Source of the DNA: Lasiodiplodia sp. COLG20
Taxonomy: Eukaryota > Ascomycota > Dothideomycetes > Botryosphaeriales > Botryosphaeriaceae
Direction of reading: 5' to 3'
NCBI GenBank assembly: GCA_009801085.1
Contig: VNWV01000008.1
Coordinates: forward strand, 930,001-994,000
Length of the DNA: 64,000 nucleotides
Shown: positions 1-13,123 of the stretch, in pieces
Layout: the number at the start of each line of letters is the position of its first letter
Position numbering within the stretch: the first letter of the stretch is position 1
Position numbers and translations under genes: made by a program
The notes under the pieces: model-generated
The model's input: the letters and a program-made list of their open reading frames with translations, nothing else
Databases searched by the model: none
What the model was told of the DNA's origin: nothing

Positions 1-186
1 GGCCGCAAGATCTCCGCTCGGGACAAGAAGGACATGAAGAAGCAAGCGCAGAAGGCTGCTCGCAGAGAGCGCCAGCAGCAACAAGCTGCTAGCCAGAATA
101 CAGCGACTAGGACGCTTCCGATCATTACAAAGTCCAACCCAACGTCGCCTTCACTTGATGCCGGCATCAAGGTCCTTTATGTCTGA
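1..186 (+). CDS. C-terminal fragment of an unidentified protein (partial gene)
   Basis: An open frame runs from the window edge for 61 codons to TGA at 184-186. The first half is very basic and Gln-rich (a KKDMKKQAQKAARRERQQQQ stretch), and the protein ends in GIKVLYV. The 5' part lies outside the window, so neither start nor domains can be seen. A basic helical tail of this kind with a hydrophobic GIK-LY end recalls the C-termini of some fungal OTU-type cysteine proteases. That is a weak resemblance from memory and I do not assign the function. Confidence 0.55.
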   Translation, partial: GRKISARDKKDMKKQAQKAARRERQQQQAASQNTATRTLPIITKSNPTSPSLDAGIKVLYV

Positions 187-1515
187 AGCCATTTCTTAAA
201 CATTCACCACCTGTCCTACCACAAGGCACGGCGTACGGCACAGCACGCTCGCACGGACATCCTGAGATACCCACACCCGCACCCCATAATCTCGCAAGCG
301 ACGATCTTACTACCTACCTTCTTTCACACCAGCCAACTTCACGATGTCAGGCTCAGTCATGATCAAGGAGGACTGACATCCCTTTCTTTTCTTTCATTAC
401 GCATTGGTGTTTATAGCGAAGCATGGCGGCGGCGTTCTCTTTTGATTTGATGCAATAAATATTGCGTCTGACACTCAGTTGCATACGGGCCAGCTACGGC
501 GGTACCGTTCCATCACGGCGGCATAGCACATCGGCAGCATTGGGGGTCACGTTTCTTCTTTGGGTGGGCAGAGTTCTATTGTTTCCTTGTCTTTCACTCT
601 TGGAGAAGTAACTTCACGCGCTAGAGGTCCGATATCACATCCCCTTCTTTCATCGGGCAGACTCTACCCGTTTTCTTTTCTCAAGACATGGCGTTCAAGG
701 TCGAGTGCAACGGATCAGGTTTGGGTTAGGCATTCAAAGATTACGACCTCTTTTTGTTACGGACGGCTGCGGATGGGATGCATATACAAGGTCCCTGGGA
801 AAAGAAGGGGTAGGTTTGGACTTGGTGCATGGGCAGGGATGCCCCTTCTGCCTTCTTCTTTACGGTCGCCCTATTTTCTCTTCTTCTTTCTCTGCAGGCA
901 ATTTCGGTTGGAGTCCATCTCGACAGAAGACGCTGAACAAGACGGAGCGCCTTTGAGGCCCCTCCTTCCGCAATTCCTGCAACTGCCGTTTCTTAGGTAG
1001 TTTCATCGTCGATAGCCTGTCGTTCCCGGTCTCAGGCCTGCCGCAGAAAGCTGGCCCGGTGCGACAGGAAGGACGAATGAGAATGATTTGAAGGGATATT
1101 CCTATCACATGTTTCCTTCACTGTGCTAAATTTTGTGCAAATTTCGCACAGCCTCTGGCAGAATCCCATCTTAGCTTCTAGAAGAGGCAACACTAGGAAC
1201 GTGGATCCAATCCGTCGGACCGACGGCGTTGGGTCGCTCACGCCATCGATCGCCCCAACTGAAGCCTTTTATCGTGCGACGCCGTCACGGCCTTCGGTAC
1301 CAAACACTAGCTTGCCGACTGTTAAGAAATTATCATATGTTGGGAGAAAAAAGTCGGGTGGGCTGATGTCATTGCGGCGCTACTTCTGGGTAGCGGTACA
1401 AGTCGCCTTCATTACCAGGGTCAGGCATCGGAATTGATATACATTTTGCGCCGTGATACACACAGGAACGCGCTGGTCTTTCTCATCTACAAAAACAAAA
1501 GAAAATAAAATGTGA
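187..1515. other. Intergenic region between the partial gene and ALG2
   Basis: About 1.3 kb lies between the 3' ends of two convergent genes. It is T-rich in the first part and holds only short overlapping open frames with no recognisable protein pattern and no paired splice signals. I see presumptive 3' UTRs and nothing else. Confidence 0.6.
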
Positions 1516-3032
1516 TTACATCAAATACCACGCGCCGATACCGACCGCTGCTCCAAGTGCAGCCGCGAACACGCCCACAACTGTACCGGTCACGACGGGC
1601 GGTCTCTCGACGTCGTTGATGTCGTCGATGTAGCCCTGTAGGCGCTCTGCCATCTTCGCTTTGGAAAACTCACCGCGGACACGCTCCTGCCCGTTTAGGC
1701 CCATCTGCCGCAGCCTCTCCTCGCCGACGCCGTTGTCCAGGACCTTGCGCATCACGTCCGTCCATTCCTCGACGGCGGCGACGTTGCGCAGCCAGCCGGT
1801 CTCATCCTCGACAACGGTTTCCGTCGGGCCGCCCTCGTTTGCAGCGAGGACGGGCGTGCCGGCGAGCATGGCCTCGAGCGGGACGATGCCGAAGTGCTCA
1901 TGGCGCGGCGTGTAGATGAGTAGGCGGGCAGACGTGAGCAGGGTGGTCTTGAGGGTGTTTGGGATGGAGAGTAGGAAGAGGACGGAGATGTCGTCTGGGA
2001 CGTCGAGGGCAGTTATGACGTTCTTTGCGGTGGCGTGCTTGAGCTTAAAGGAGTCGGCGAGGGCGCAAAGCTCGTTGTAAGTCGAGCTGTTCTCGTGGAT
2101 GCGGGGATCATAGCCGCCTAAAAACATTAGGAGAAAGCATGTAGAGCGGAACGGTGAACAGCATACCGGCGATAACAAGCCTTGTGCCTTCGCGCTCCTC
2201 TGCGGAGAGGCCGGCGTAGGCGCGAATGGCCAAGCCGACATCCTTCTTCCGCTCAAAGCGATTGATGCTGAGGAGAATCTTCTTATTTTCCCACAGCGGC
2301 TTCTCTTCAGATTTGATCTGCTCAGCCTTCTCGGACACCGTTGTGTCCACGCAGGGGTATACGACACCCGGATCGCGGTGCTTCAGCCCAGGGAACGCTT
2401 GCTTGAAGACGCTCTTGGTGAAGTTGCTGTTGACAACAATAACCTCGCTGCAGCCAGTGCTCCAGCTCTCAAGCCAGTCAAACGGCACCCTGTATAGACT
2501 CTTTATGGCACCACCCTTCTGCGCAAGCAGCTTGTCTGGAAAATGGCAGTAGAACAGGACTCTGGAGACGGGCGAGAGTAGGCGGAGTAGAGGCACACCG
2601 GCGCTCAACTGGTCGACGAAGAAGACATCAGGGCTGAGCTTGCGGAGCTCGGGGGTCAGGAAGCCGATCTGTATCACCAAGTGCAGCTGGCGCAGGATGG
2701 CGCAGAGAATAGAGAAGCGGCCGACGATGGAGGGCGGGACGATAGAGTTGCCGCGCACGCGCACGTCGAGGGTTCCTTTTGCATGGCGCGGGCTTGCTCA
2801 GCTATACTTGACTTTGGTGATATGAGTGTGCCTGCATGCAGGACGGCGGGTATGTAAGCTTACCATCGCGAGCTTCGTCAAAGCAATGCTTCGGATCGCA
2901 GTGAGACGTAAAGATGGTGACTTTGTGGCCAAGATCCTGCAAGCCGACGGCGGCGTCCACGACAAGGCGCTCGGCGCCGCCAATTCCCAGGTCGGGGTGG
3001 AAGAACACGACACTCCTGGGCTCGACGGACAT
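1516..3032 (-). CDS. ALG2: ALG2, alpha-1,3/1,6-mannosyltransferase of the N-glycan core
   Basis: This GT4-type enzyme adds the second and third mannoses to dolichol-PP-GlcNAc2Man on the cytosolic face of the ER. Three exons are inferred: 3032-2864, 2775-2167 and 2117-1516 (introns of 88 and 49 nt), giving 459 aa. The N-terminus carries the GT-B opening [19 protein letters not shown]. Across the first splice the frame reads [12 protein letters not shown], as in the family. The C-terminal half has the [18 protein letters not shown] donor-binding motif followed by NEGGPTETV. The last 25 residues are hydrophobic ([21 protein letters not shown]) and fit membrane association. The start at 3032 places [14 protein letters not shown] directly before the fold; an upstream in-frame extension looks like leader sequence. 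It is divergent from VPS15. Confidence 0.95.
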
Positions 3033-3373
3033 TTTTTGCGGAGGAGAAGACGGAGGGCGTTGCGGAGCTGGGCGTGCGTAATGAGGGCTGGTACGTGGCC
3101 TCGCGCGCTGATTGGGCGGGCAGAAGCTAGCCGACGCATGCAGGGTACATATCAGGCACCTGCCGGAGCTTGTGATGATGCACGCGCGCCCACGTCCACC
3201 ATCGGACAACGTCAGAGGCATCTCTTCTGCGCAAACGCCCGGCCTCGCCCCGCGCCTCTCATCGTGCTGCGTCGGCGCCTGGCCGAAAACCGCACCATCA
3301 CCGTTCTCGCTCTCAGAGAACCATGAAACTGGCACCATCCACGCCTATACCGTTCTCCGGCACATGATCCAGC
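3033..3373. promoter_or_regulatory. Shared divergent promoter of ALG2 and VPS15
   Basis: The 341 bp between the two ATGs must contain both promoters and both 5' UTRs. The stretch is GC-rich and I could not pick out a TATA box or a specific activator site. The call is inferred from gene orientation and spacing only. Confidence 0.6.
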
Positions 3374-6300
3374 ATGGGACAAGGATACTCTCTCACAACG
3401 CTGTCGGCCGGCGCTGCCGGCATCGACGTCCCAGAGCTGGCCGACTTGACCTATGAAAAATCTCTTGGGACTGCACGTTTTATGAAAACAATACGCGCCC
3501 GCCACAAGGATGGCTTGGTCGTCGTTAAGGTTGTCATGAAGCCGTTCAACATGCAGCTGGATGAATATGTGTCTGGCCTGCTGCGTAAGCGCCCTTTCTG
3601 GTGACGGCTGCGAGGGTTGAGCTGACAGAAGTTGTTCCGAAAAGATGAGAGGAAGCTGCTGGCGGATGTGCCAAATGCGCTTCCCTATCATCGCATATTG
3701 GAGACCAGCACGAACGGTTTCCTGATCAGGCAATACATGCACAGCTCCCTTTACGACCGCATGAGGTACGCTCCAGCAGCCTAAGCAATATGAAATACGC
3801 TAATTTCCGCAGCACGAGGCCCTTCCTAGAGAGCATAGAGAAAAAATGGCTAGCATTCCAGCTTCTCTGTGCCGTGAGAGATTGTCACGCTAGGAACATC
3901 TACCACGGCGACATCAAGACTGAGAATATACTCGTAACATCGTGGAACTGGCTGTATCTCTCTGACTTTTCGTCCTCCTTCAAGCCCACCTATCTACCTG
4001 AAGACAATCCCGCCGACTTCTCTTTCTTTTTCGACACGTCAGGCCGCCGTACCTGTTATCTGGCACCAGAGCGCTTCCTCAGCACTGGTAGCCAAGTTGA
4101 TACTTCGACAAAGGTAAACTGGGCAATGGACATGTTCAGCGTTGGATGTGTGATCGCTGAGCTCTTCCTTGAAACACCCATCTTCTCGCTCAGCCAGCTG
4201 TTCAAATACCGCGCCGAGGAATACGATCCTTTCATGACGCATTTGCAGAAGATCGAGGATGTAGACATCCGTGAGATGGTCTCCCACATGATCAAGCTGG
4301 ACCCGAACCAGCGATATTCCGCTGATGAATGCTTGAACTTCTGGCGAAACAGAGCATTCCCAGACTACTTCTTCAGCTTTCTGCACCAATACATGTACTC
4401 CATCACGGACCCTTCGGCCGGACGCGGGCCCATCACAGCAGGGTCTGAAAACTTGGGAGAGGCAGACGATAGGATCGATAAGGTCTACAACGACTTTGAT
4501 AAGATCACCTACTTCTTGGGTTACCCGGAAGATCCGGGAAGCCAGAAACCTCCCAGCAGCAAGTTTACGCTAAGGGGCGACCTATTCCCGCTTCACATCG
4601 ATATCCCGAATTACAGACACCAAGCAAACAGTGCGCATCACACCGTTGACGATGGCACGTTGATTTTCCTTACATTGGTGGCGGCTTCAGTCAGAAGCAC
4701 TGCTAGAGCTACAGCTCGTATAAGAGCGTGCGAGCTCCTTCTAGCTTTCGCAGAACGTGTCACTGACGAAGCAAAACTCGACCGTATCCTCCCCTATTTG
4801 ACAGTTTTGCTTACAGACAAAACCGACCTCGTCAAGGTCTCTGCTCTGAGGTCTCTAACCCAAGTTGTGAGTACTCTCGCCCACCCTGTCGACAAAGCTA
4901 ACTCTCCGTAGCTTGCACTCGTCTCCGTTGTCTCGCCAATCAACGCCTACGTTTTTCCGGAGTATATTCTGCCCAGGCTAGAGCCTTTCCTCCCTGGCCA
5001 TAAGTCTAACCCGAACCCACTCCTTCGCGCAACGTATGCGTCTTGTCTTGCAACATTAGCCACGACCGCATCAAGATTCCTTGATATGATGCAGGCGTTG
5101 AGAGCCGACGGATCACTCCCAACGAATGACCCCGAGGCGGAGGAAGATAGCATGAGCCGATCAGCCTATCAAACACTCTATGACATCTCTCGGGATGACC
5201 TCGTAGCCAAGTTTGAGGCCCAAACCAAGGCACTGCTCACGGACAATGACCCTTCAGTTCGTAGAGCCTTCTTAGGATCCGTGTCTAGCCTTTGCGTCTT
5301 CTTCGGAAGTGCGAAGGCGAACGACGTCATTCTCAGCCACCTGAACACCTATCTAAACGACAGAGACTGGATGCTCAAGTGTGCCTTCTTTGAGACGATT
5401 GTGGGTGTCGGCACTTATGTTGGCGGCGCAAGCCTGGAAGAATTCATCCTCCCACTAATGGTGCAAGCCCTGACGGATCCGGAAGAATTTGTGGTCGACA
5501 GGGTGCTGCGGTCACTTTCATCCATGGCTCAGCTTGGGCTGTTTCAGCGCGCGCGGATATGGGAACTGGTTGACATTGTTGCACGTCTCACTATGCACCC
5601 AAATATCTGGATTCGGGAAGCCGCTGCCCAATTCATTTCTTCGGCGACGACATATCTCTCGGTTGCCGATAACCACAGCATCATACTTCCACTGATCAGG
5701 CCTTTCCTCAAGGTCTTACCTTCAGATCTCTCAGAGCTCAAACTTCTTGACTCCCTGAAGAAACCCTTATCCAGACTTGTGTTGGATATGGCCTACACTT
5801 GGGCTACCAATACAGGCAAAGGCGTGTTCTGGAAGTCTGCTCAGCAGCAACGGACTTTTTCGTTCGGGTTGTCTGATGACGCTATACCAAGTATCTCTGG
5901 TCGAGAACTTGGACCTAAGGCTTTGAGCAGAATTCCGAAGAACGAAGAAGATGAGCAATGGCTGAAGAAGCTACGAAATGCGGGGATGAGTGTGGAGGAC
6001 GAATTCAAGCTACTCGCTCTCCGCGAATACATTTGGCGGGTCTCCCATCGCAAAAAGCAGGATCCTACCGACACACCTCAAGCTAAATTCAACACAATAC
6101 TGCCACTCAAGGACCTTGGGATTACGCCTCAGACTATCTTTTTCGACCACAAACAGAGCCTGTTTGATGAGGTTATCGCCGAGCGAGCGGCCATCGACAA
6201 TGCTCCCCACACAATCGCGGATGCCCTTCGCGATGCTTCGGCCGAGGATAATATTCCTAGGCGCCGAATGACACTTATGAACAACCACTTCGACCGCCGT

Positions 6301-8310
6301 GGAAGTGCTGAAAGACCGATTCCGCGCAGCGATCCGCGCATGCCTGGTCCATCTTCTCCTTCTCAAAGTCCATCTGATGGACCGTTTCCGCGGTCTATTC
6401 AAATACCCAAAACCCGCACGATGGACTCTGACGCATTGGACTCGCCGGCTTCGATCACCTCGAGAGCGGAGTCGCGCCTGGGGGTCCACGAACACACCAT
6501 GCGCCATAAGTCGAGTGCTATGAGTTTGATGAACAAGGGAGATGGTGGCAACAAGGCCCTTGATGAGATAAGCACCACCTCTGCGAATGCATTTGGGCGC
6601 GTGGACAGCATTAGCACTCCAAAAGACGAAGGACCGAAAAGAGCAAAGTCACCACTTGCTCTGGCCCAAGAACAGCACCGTCAAGATCCCGGCAAGATCA
6701 AGTTCCAATCGGCGCACTCGTACACTGGCACGGACCCAACGATTCTCAAACTCTTGGATTCGGTGTATTTGGAGAACTTCCCTGTGGATTTCGCCGAGTT
6801 CGGCCCCCTGGTGACGCCTATCAGCAAAAGGCAACCTATCAAGAGGGGGAATGGCCAGACATCGTCATCCAATTGGCGGCCGGAAGGTACCTTGGTTGCG
6901 ATGCTGGGGGAGCATACTGGTGCCATATCACGCATCATTGTTGCTCCGGACCACGCTTTCTTCATCACTGGCTCGGATGACGGTACTGTGAAAGTTTGGG
7001 ATTCCTCGAGGCTGGAGCGCAACGTCTCGCACAAATCCAGAGGAACACACAAGCAAGGTGACGGCGTCAAGGTCACCAGTTTGTGTTTCATTGAGAACAC
7101 ACATTGCTTCGTAAGCACTGGTAACAACGGCAGCGTCCAGGTAGTGAAGGTCGACTACAATGAGGTTCAAAGTGCTACTGGAGGCAACACGGGCATTCGC
7201 TACGGAAAGCTCAAAGTACTGCGTGAACACAAGCTGCCTCAAGGTCAGTTCGCTGTGTGGTCCCATCATTACAAGTCGGAGAACCAATCCGTCCTTCTCC
7301 TTGCAACGAATACCTCTCAAATCCACGCCCTCGACCTCCGCACTATGAGCACGATTTTCACGCTCTCTAACCCTCTTCACCATGGTGCTCCTACTTGCTT
7401 CGTCACCGATCGCAAACATCACTGGCTTCTACTAGGGACCACTCATGGCGTGCTTGATCTCTGGGATCTGCGATTCAAGATGCGACTGCGGGCCTGGTGC
7501 TTCCCCGGCGGAGCACCCATTCACCGAATTACTATCCAGACCGTCAAGATGTCTCGGAAGCCCAAGTTCGTCATTGCGGGTGGTACCGCAGCCGCCGATA
7601 TCACTGTCTGGGATCTTGAAAAGCTCATCTGCATTTCGGCCCTCCGCACATCAGTGTTTAAGGAAACTTCAATGAACCGGCATTACACGCTCATTGATCT
7701 TGATGACGACTTGCATCAACGCAGCGGCGCCGGTGGAAGCAGCACACACGGGCCTAGTGGAATGCTTCTGGGGCGATTCGCCGCCTCCATCGAGTCCAGT
7801 AGTGTTGGTCATGGTGGCGGCACTGATCGCAGCGTGCGCGCGCTTGCCCTTGGCTCCGACGACGGAAATGACTTCCTCGTTTCAGCTGGATCGGATTGGA
7901 AGGTGCGCTTTTGGGACTTGGGAAGGCCGGAGGTGTCAAATGTAGTGTCAGGGCTGGAAATGGAGGAGAGCAAGCCGGTCTACACGGTGTTGCCACCAGC
8001 TGCACCAAACCCGGAGACGACCATTGTGCAAGAGCGCATCTTCCGTCCATCGCAACAGGGAACAGGCTCAGAGAGTAACGGCGACTCGAGCAAGGGCAAG
8101 GGCGCTGCCAGCACAAAGACAGGAAGCCAGGCGAAGAGGGGAAGGGAAGCAACGGCTGCTAGGGGTGGTAGGGACACTCTGCGGAGTCTGCAGCAGCAGC
8201 AGTTGCTGAAGGGACATCTGGATAACATCTCGGACGTGGCGATCCTGGAGCAGCCATATGGAATGGTGGTGAGCGCAGACCGGGCTGGTGTAATCATGGT
8301 GTTTCAGTAG
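3374..8310 (+). CDS. VPS15: VPS15, protein-kinase-like regulatory subunit of the class III PI3-kinase
   Basis: VPS15 anchors and activates VPS34 in the complexes for vacuolar sorting and autophagy. Four exons are inferred: 3374-3584, 3645-3765, 3813-4866 and 4912-8310 (introns of 60, 47 and 45 nt), giving 1594 aa. The N-terminus MGQGYS is a textbook N-myristoylation site, which supports this start. The kinase domain has HGDIKTEN near residues 142-149 and DFS in place of DFG near residue 162, both typical of VPS15, then YLAPERF. A long HEAT-repeat region follows, then a low-complexity Ser/Pro/Arg linker. WD40 repeats run from about residue 1120 to the end, with GSDDGTVKVWD, ITVWDLEK and SDWKVRFWDLG visible. 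The length matches the family. It shares a promoter with ALG2. Confidence 0.96.
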
Positions 8311-9738
8311 GGGTCTTGGGACGACTTTGCCTTCCAGCAGAGTCAGGGGTTCATGGCCTTCCATAGACGATAAAGTGATGACAATTTTATGCTTTGAATG
8401 ATGAAGGTTCAGACAACAATGATATCGGTCACACACTGGAGAAATATGATGACGACCAGGTGTTGCAGACAAATTCGAAAATGTGGTGATAACACAGGCA
8501 CAAAAAAATTAGAAATGTAGCACATCGACGCCAAAATAAATGATCGCTCGCAATTTTTCTTACGAGGAATAATTATTCGTACTGGGGTATTTAAAGCTAT
8601 TATCTAGACCGAGATGTGTATTTAATAATTCAACATCTTCGTCCAGATGGTAGCTTCAACTGCCTATGTAAGTGGAGCTTAGTTGCCGAAAGAAATTAAT
8701 TACGATGGCTCAGATCTTTCGGCACCCACTGTGGTCGGGAAGAGCACAGAGGCGTCAGGAACGATAAGGGTGCGATAAGGGTGCGATTGTGCCTGAGATG
8801 ACGTCTGCCGACATCGGTCGGGGGGGCATGTGAAATGGGCGAGCGCGGGGCACAGGGTCTGATCCAGGAACGCGGGGAGAGCTGCCCCTCCTGCAGATCT
8901 TACAAGCGTCCAGCGGGGGATGTGTTCGTGTGGCTTGTATTGACACCGCAGTCGGGCGCCCAAATTTTGCGCTGTGGAACAGGATGCCAGGGCCAACCCC
9001 AGCATCACCAATTGCGCAACAGCGCCGGCTCGAAGCGGGATGCGGATGAGGGCAAAGAGGAAAGAGTGCTGTGAACAAAGCTGTAAGAGGCTCTGCACTA
9101 GAATTATCTGCAGCGTGCAGCAATTGCATGAGATTGTGGGCGATGAGTGCCTGCGCGGGCGGACTCCCGATATGACGCAACACAGGCCTAACACCAGCCA
9201 CAGCGCTATGCGACAGGCGAAACAGCGCTGCCAGTGTTCTAGCGTGCCGCGACCCAGCGGGCCCCCGCGGTGCGACAACCGCCGAGGCAATGCCCGCGAT
9301 CGTTGAAGAAAGCGGCGATTGCGCGCCGTAGATTGCCATTGTCCGCTGCTGGCCAGATCTAAAGACCGCCAGCGGCCGAACAGCTGCTCGTAAGTTACAG
9401 CTGGAGCCATGACAGCGCTGCAGTGCGCGCGGCGGCGGGCAGCTTTCGTCGCGGTCGCGCCAAGCCTTCGCGGTTAGGGCTGTGCGCAAGGGTCCGTGCC
9501 GCTTTTCTGGAGCTGCCAGCCGCGCTCCAACCATCTTCCTTCCTCTTCACGACACCGAGCAACGCAAGCTTCGATTGCACGATAGCCAGCACATCGCGAA
9601 GCGCCCCGCCTGCATCAAAGCTGCCCTTGCTCCACACAGCTCTTGCCATCCTTCTCCCCACCCGCTCCCGCTCCTGTCCCGTTCTACACCCCGACAACCC
9701 ATCGCGCCTGCGCTCACCGTCCAAGCGACGTCATCACC
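8311..9738. other. Intergenic region between VPS15 and the SUMO protease
   Basis: The first 400 bp (to about 8700) is AT-rich and contains the palindromic element at 8584-8666. From about 8720 to 9738 the composition changes to GC-rich. The long open frames there, on both strands, overlap one another and resemble no protein I know, so I treat this part as promoter and 5' UTR of the downstream gene. Confidence 0.55.
8584..8666. repeat. Palindromic intergenic element, copy 1
   Basis: Two 33-nt arms in inverted orientation (8584-8616 and 8634-8666) agree at about 24 of 33 positions and enclose a 17-nt loop. The right arm carries AGCTTCAACTGCC. The left arm, read on the minus strand, carries AGCTTTAAATACCCC. 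The same core recurs at 22.2, 29.6 and 57.5 kb. The element lies about 270 bp past the VPS15 stop codon. Confidence 0.65.
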
Positions 9739-12700
9739 ATGGAGGACACCTCCGACATGGTAAGCCGCCGCCTGCGCGCAATGCCTGCGCGTTGCCCCCA
9801 AAGATCTTGCGCTGACGCAGTGCGCAGGATCTGGACTTGTCGTACGACCGCGACGTCCGTAGCCACGCCAACAACCACGCGACGCCCGCCCATCCCGACA
9901 ACAGCCAGACCGACACTGCCCAAGATGGCTCGCCTATGGTAAGTTCCGACCGCGGTGGCGATGCGTAGCCTCCCAAACCTGTGCTCAGTCGTCGCTGACC
10001 TTATCCTTGCAGAACTGGTCCCCTACCAACCCTACCCAAACTTCCATCCCCGACCAAGGCCAGCAGCCTTTGGCGTCTACTCCCACGATCAATCGGACCT
10101 TGTCCTCCATTCACATCAACAACTCTATCGCCCGTCACACTTCCACCATCAACAACTCCGCCGCTCCCCATACCTCCATCTATTCTCTCATCAACAACAA
10201 TCGGTCTCGTCAGACTTACCACCCCCGCACGAACTTCAGACACTTCAGTTTCGGTCCGTCGCGTGCAGGAGCTGTCGCAAAACCGCCTCCAGCCCAGGAG
10301 CCCAAGAGCTATGAAGACTTCAAGGCCTCACAGTCCGCCACACAATCTTCAGGAAAGAAGAATTTGCTCAAGGAGAGCTTGATCAAGAACCAGCTCGCAC
10401 GCAACACTCCTCGTAAGGATGTCGCGCCCATCACACCTTCCAAGCGCCGCGGCGATGACAACGATGTCATTGAGGATACCGAGTCTTCGGCTAGAGGCTT
10501 CGTAGAACCGCTTGAGTCGGAGACACCCTCTTTCGTGCAGAACCAGAAAAAAGGCGTCTTCATGTCTAAATTTGAAGATCGCTTCCGGGCCATCATCCGT
10601 TCCATCGTTGGCGTAAACGAACGTGAGGAAATCGTTTTCGTTCCCACTGGACCCTTATCCAACAAGCGTCGAGCCATCGCTATGCCTATGCCCGGTGCTT
10701 ACCCTCTCGAAAAGCCTACTATTCCCGCCGCCTCGAACAATGCCAATCCGACTCATGCCGATCCGGCTGACGCTGCAGCCGCCACAGATCAGACTACCAA
10801 CGTCCGTTCTGAATCCAGCATCTCCTTTGGCAAGGCTTTCAAGGTTGTCAGCAGATTCATTACATCCACGGTCTCATCCAACAATGGTGCTACATCAAAC
10901 ACCCACCTCTCTTCCAATGAACAGATGGCTCAGTCGTCTAGCATAACCTCATCCAACAACCACAGCGGTGTTACATCGAACACCAACACCTCTTCCAACA
11001 GCCAGTCGGCTCAGTCGTCCGGCATGACTACGTCTGCTCAAGGACACATCACAGAAGAGTCTGGATCCAGCTCTCCTTCCGGCTCGAATGAAATCATCCA
11101 GACACCTCCTAGCCTCAAGAGAAAGCGTGCAGCAGTTGCTGACGCAGAAGAGGAAGATCTTCCTATGCACAAACCCAAGAAGGGCAGGAAGAGCAGCAAT
11201 GGTTCAAAGAAGTCACCCATCCAGATGCAAATTCCTGGCAATACCATTCTCAAGATGGATAAGCGCGCAGCTAAGGAAGCCGCCGAAGCCGCAGCTAAGG
11301 AAAGGGACGACCTGCCCATGCACAAGCCCAAGAAGGCCAACGGCTCCAAGAAGGCGCCCATCAAATTCAAGCTGAACGGCAAGTCCATTAAGAGATTCGA
11401 TTCGTCCGAGCGCTCTGGCAGAGATGAAGATCTGCCGGCCTTGAAGTCTCGCTTTGGCAGTGCGCAACCTCAGCGCAGGCATATCTCTGTCGCTGCAGTC
11501 CCGAGGATTCAGAACCGCAACGAGCGCACAAACATCCCCCTGGCTCCTTCCAGCGCAGTCGCGAGGACCACCGATCAGAATAATGACTCTCTGACCGCCC
11601 CAGCCCGCATGGCCGAGAAGATCATGGATGCTACCCAGCCTGACCCGGCACAGAACATCACGCAAGTGCAGATGAACCGCGAATGCAGAAGGAACAATGC
11701 CGGCGGTCAAACGGACTTCCAGACATATCGGGAGTCGGAAGAACGTCCTAGCACTTCCTCCTCCGGCAGCAGTGAGGAAGGACAGCAATCGCAACGCGAG
11801 AAGGACGAGAGCTCAGATGACACCGAAGCCATCGGTGCAGACATTAGCAAGGCTCCCAATCAAGTAGCTAAGACCGCAGCCGACCGTCCCAAAAATCATG
11901 GTCACAAGCAACTTGGACCTGTCGCCAACCAGAAGGCCGAGCAGACTTTGCACGAACAGCTCATGGATTCCCGCACGCAGACGGCTGAGAAGTACTTTGC
12001 TGGCACCGAGTGGAATAAGCCGATCGACCTTCCTGAATCCTCTGATGAAGGCATTGCTCAGGATGTCAGAGTGACGCAGTGGCACCTCCGGGACAAGGAA
12101 GTCAAGGAGATGATCAACGTGCGCAAGCCAACAACCACCTCATTGGAGCAGCTCATGAAGAACACTTCGTTCAAAGAGACCGGAGATCTGGAGATATCCG
12201 ACAGCCGCAAGGACTCGCGTGAGGAGGAGCTCGAAAAGCAGCGCCGTGCAGAAGCTGAAGCAAAGCGCAAGGCTGACGAAGCAGCTGCTGAGGCAAAGCG
12301 CAAGGCTGAGCAGGAGGAAGCTGAGGCCAGACAGAAGCTCGAGCAAGAGAAGAAGGCATTGGAGCAAGCCAAGTCAGAGAGGAGGCGCCAGCTCCTAAGC
12401 CAAGGCCCAACCAACGCTCAAGTAGCCGAGATAAAGTCTACCTTCGCCAGTCGCGACTCGATGTCAGAGATTTCGAGAAACTTCACCGTCCGCGACCTGT
12501 CCACGCTAGTCCCCCACACAACCTGGCTCAACGATTCGCTCATCAACAAGTACCTGGAAGAGTTGACCAAGAAGGCGTGTGAAAAGGAAGGATACACGGA
12601 AAGCGACAAGAAGGCCGGGAAGGCACCACCATACCAGTTCGTCCTTTCCAACTGGTGGTTGACCGTCACGGGTGACGGGGTCCAAAAGGTCCTCAACTGG

Positions 12701-13123
12701 AACAGAAGGAGTAGACTTCACGAGGGGCGTCTGCTCCAAGTGAAGGCCTTATTCATCCCCATCTGCCACGGAGCCCACTGGAGGCTGGTGGTTGTCTCGG
12801 GCACCGAGCGGACTATCAACTACTACGATAGTCTCGCCGGTTCGCCCGCCCCCTTTGTCGCCAAGGCCCACGAGTGGGTCAAGGCGACCCTGGGTTCGGC
12901 ATACAATGACGCAGAGTGGCGCGTCATTGTTGGTGGGGGCCAGCGCTCCCCGAGGCAGAGCAACTCTGATGACTGCGGAGTGTTCACGCTTCAGAACGCG
13001 CGGGCAGTGGCGTTGGGCCTGGACATCCAGCCCAACTTATACGTCACCTCGACGGAGGGGGTGCTCCGTGTCCGCCATCAGATGGCGGCTCAGCTGCTCT
13101 CTGGTGGTTTGGACTGGGAGTAG
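9739..13123 (+). CDS. Ulp1/SENP-family SUMO protease with a long disordered N-terminus
   Basis: A C48 cysteine protease expected to mature SUMO or remove it from targets. Three exons are inferred: 9739-9759, 9828-9938 and 10013-13123 (introns of 68 and 74 nt), giving 1080 aa. The first exon is only seven codons (MEDTSDM). The C-terminal 220 residues form the protease domain, with WLNDSLINKYL, then HW (His966), YYDS (Asp983), Gln1026 and DDCGVF (Cys1032), so the catalytic set is complete. Before it lies a charged Glu/Lys/Ala helix, probably a coiled coil. The N-terminal 800 residues are low-complexity, Ser/Asn- and Lys-rich, and contain two internal duplications (LPMHKPKK and a Ser/Asn-rich unit). 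Which Ulp (Ulp1 or Ulp2) it corresponds to cannot be decided here. The C-terminal domain position is more Ulp1-like. Confidence 0.92.
11151..11396 (+). repeat. Internal duplication in the SUMO protease coding sequence
   Basis: The segment DLPMHKPKK-NGSKK-PI occurs twice in tandem (starting near 11157 and near 11307), separated by an Ala/Glu-rich spacer. Both copies are basic and could act as nuclear-localisation or nucleic-acid-binding patches, which is inference. A Ser/Asn-rich unit just upstream (about 10870-11040) is also duplicated. Confidence 0.7.
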
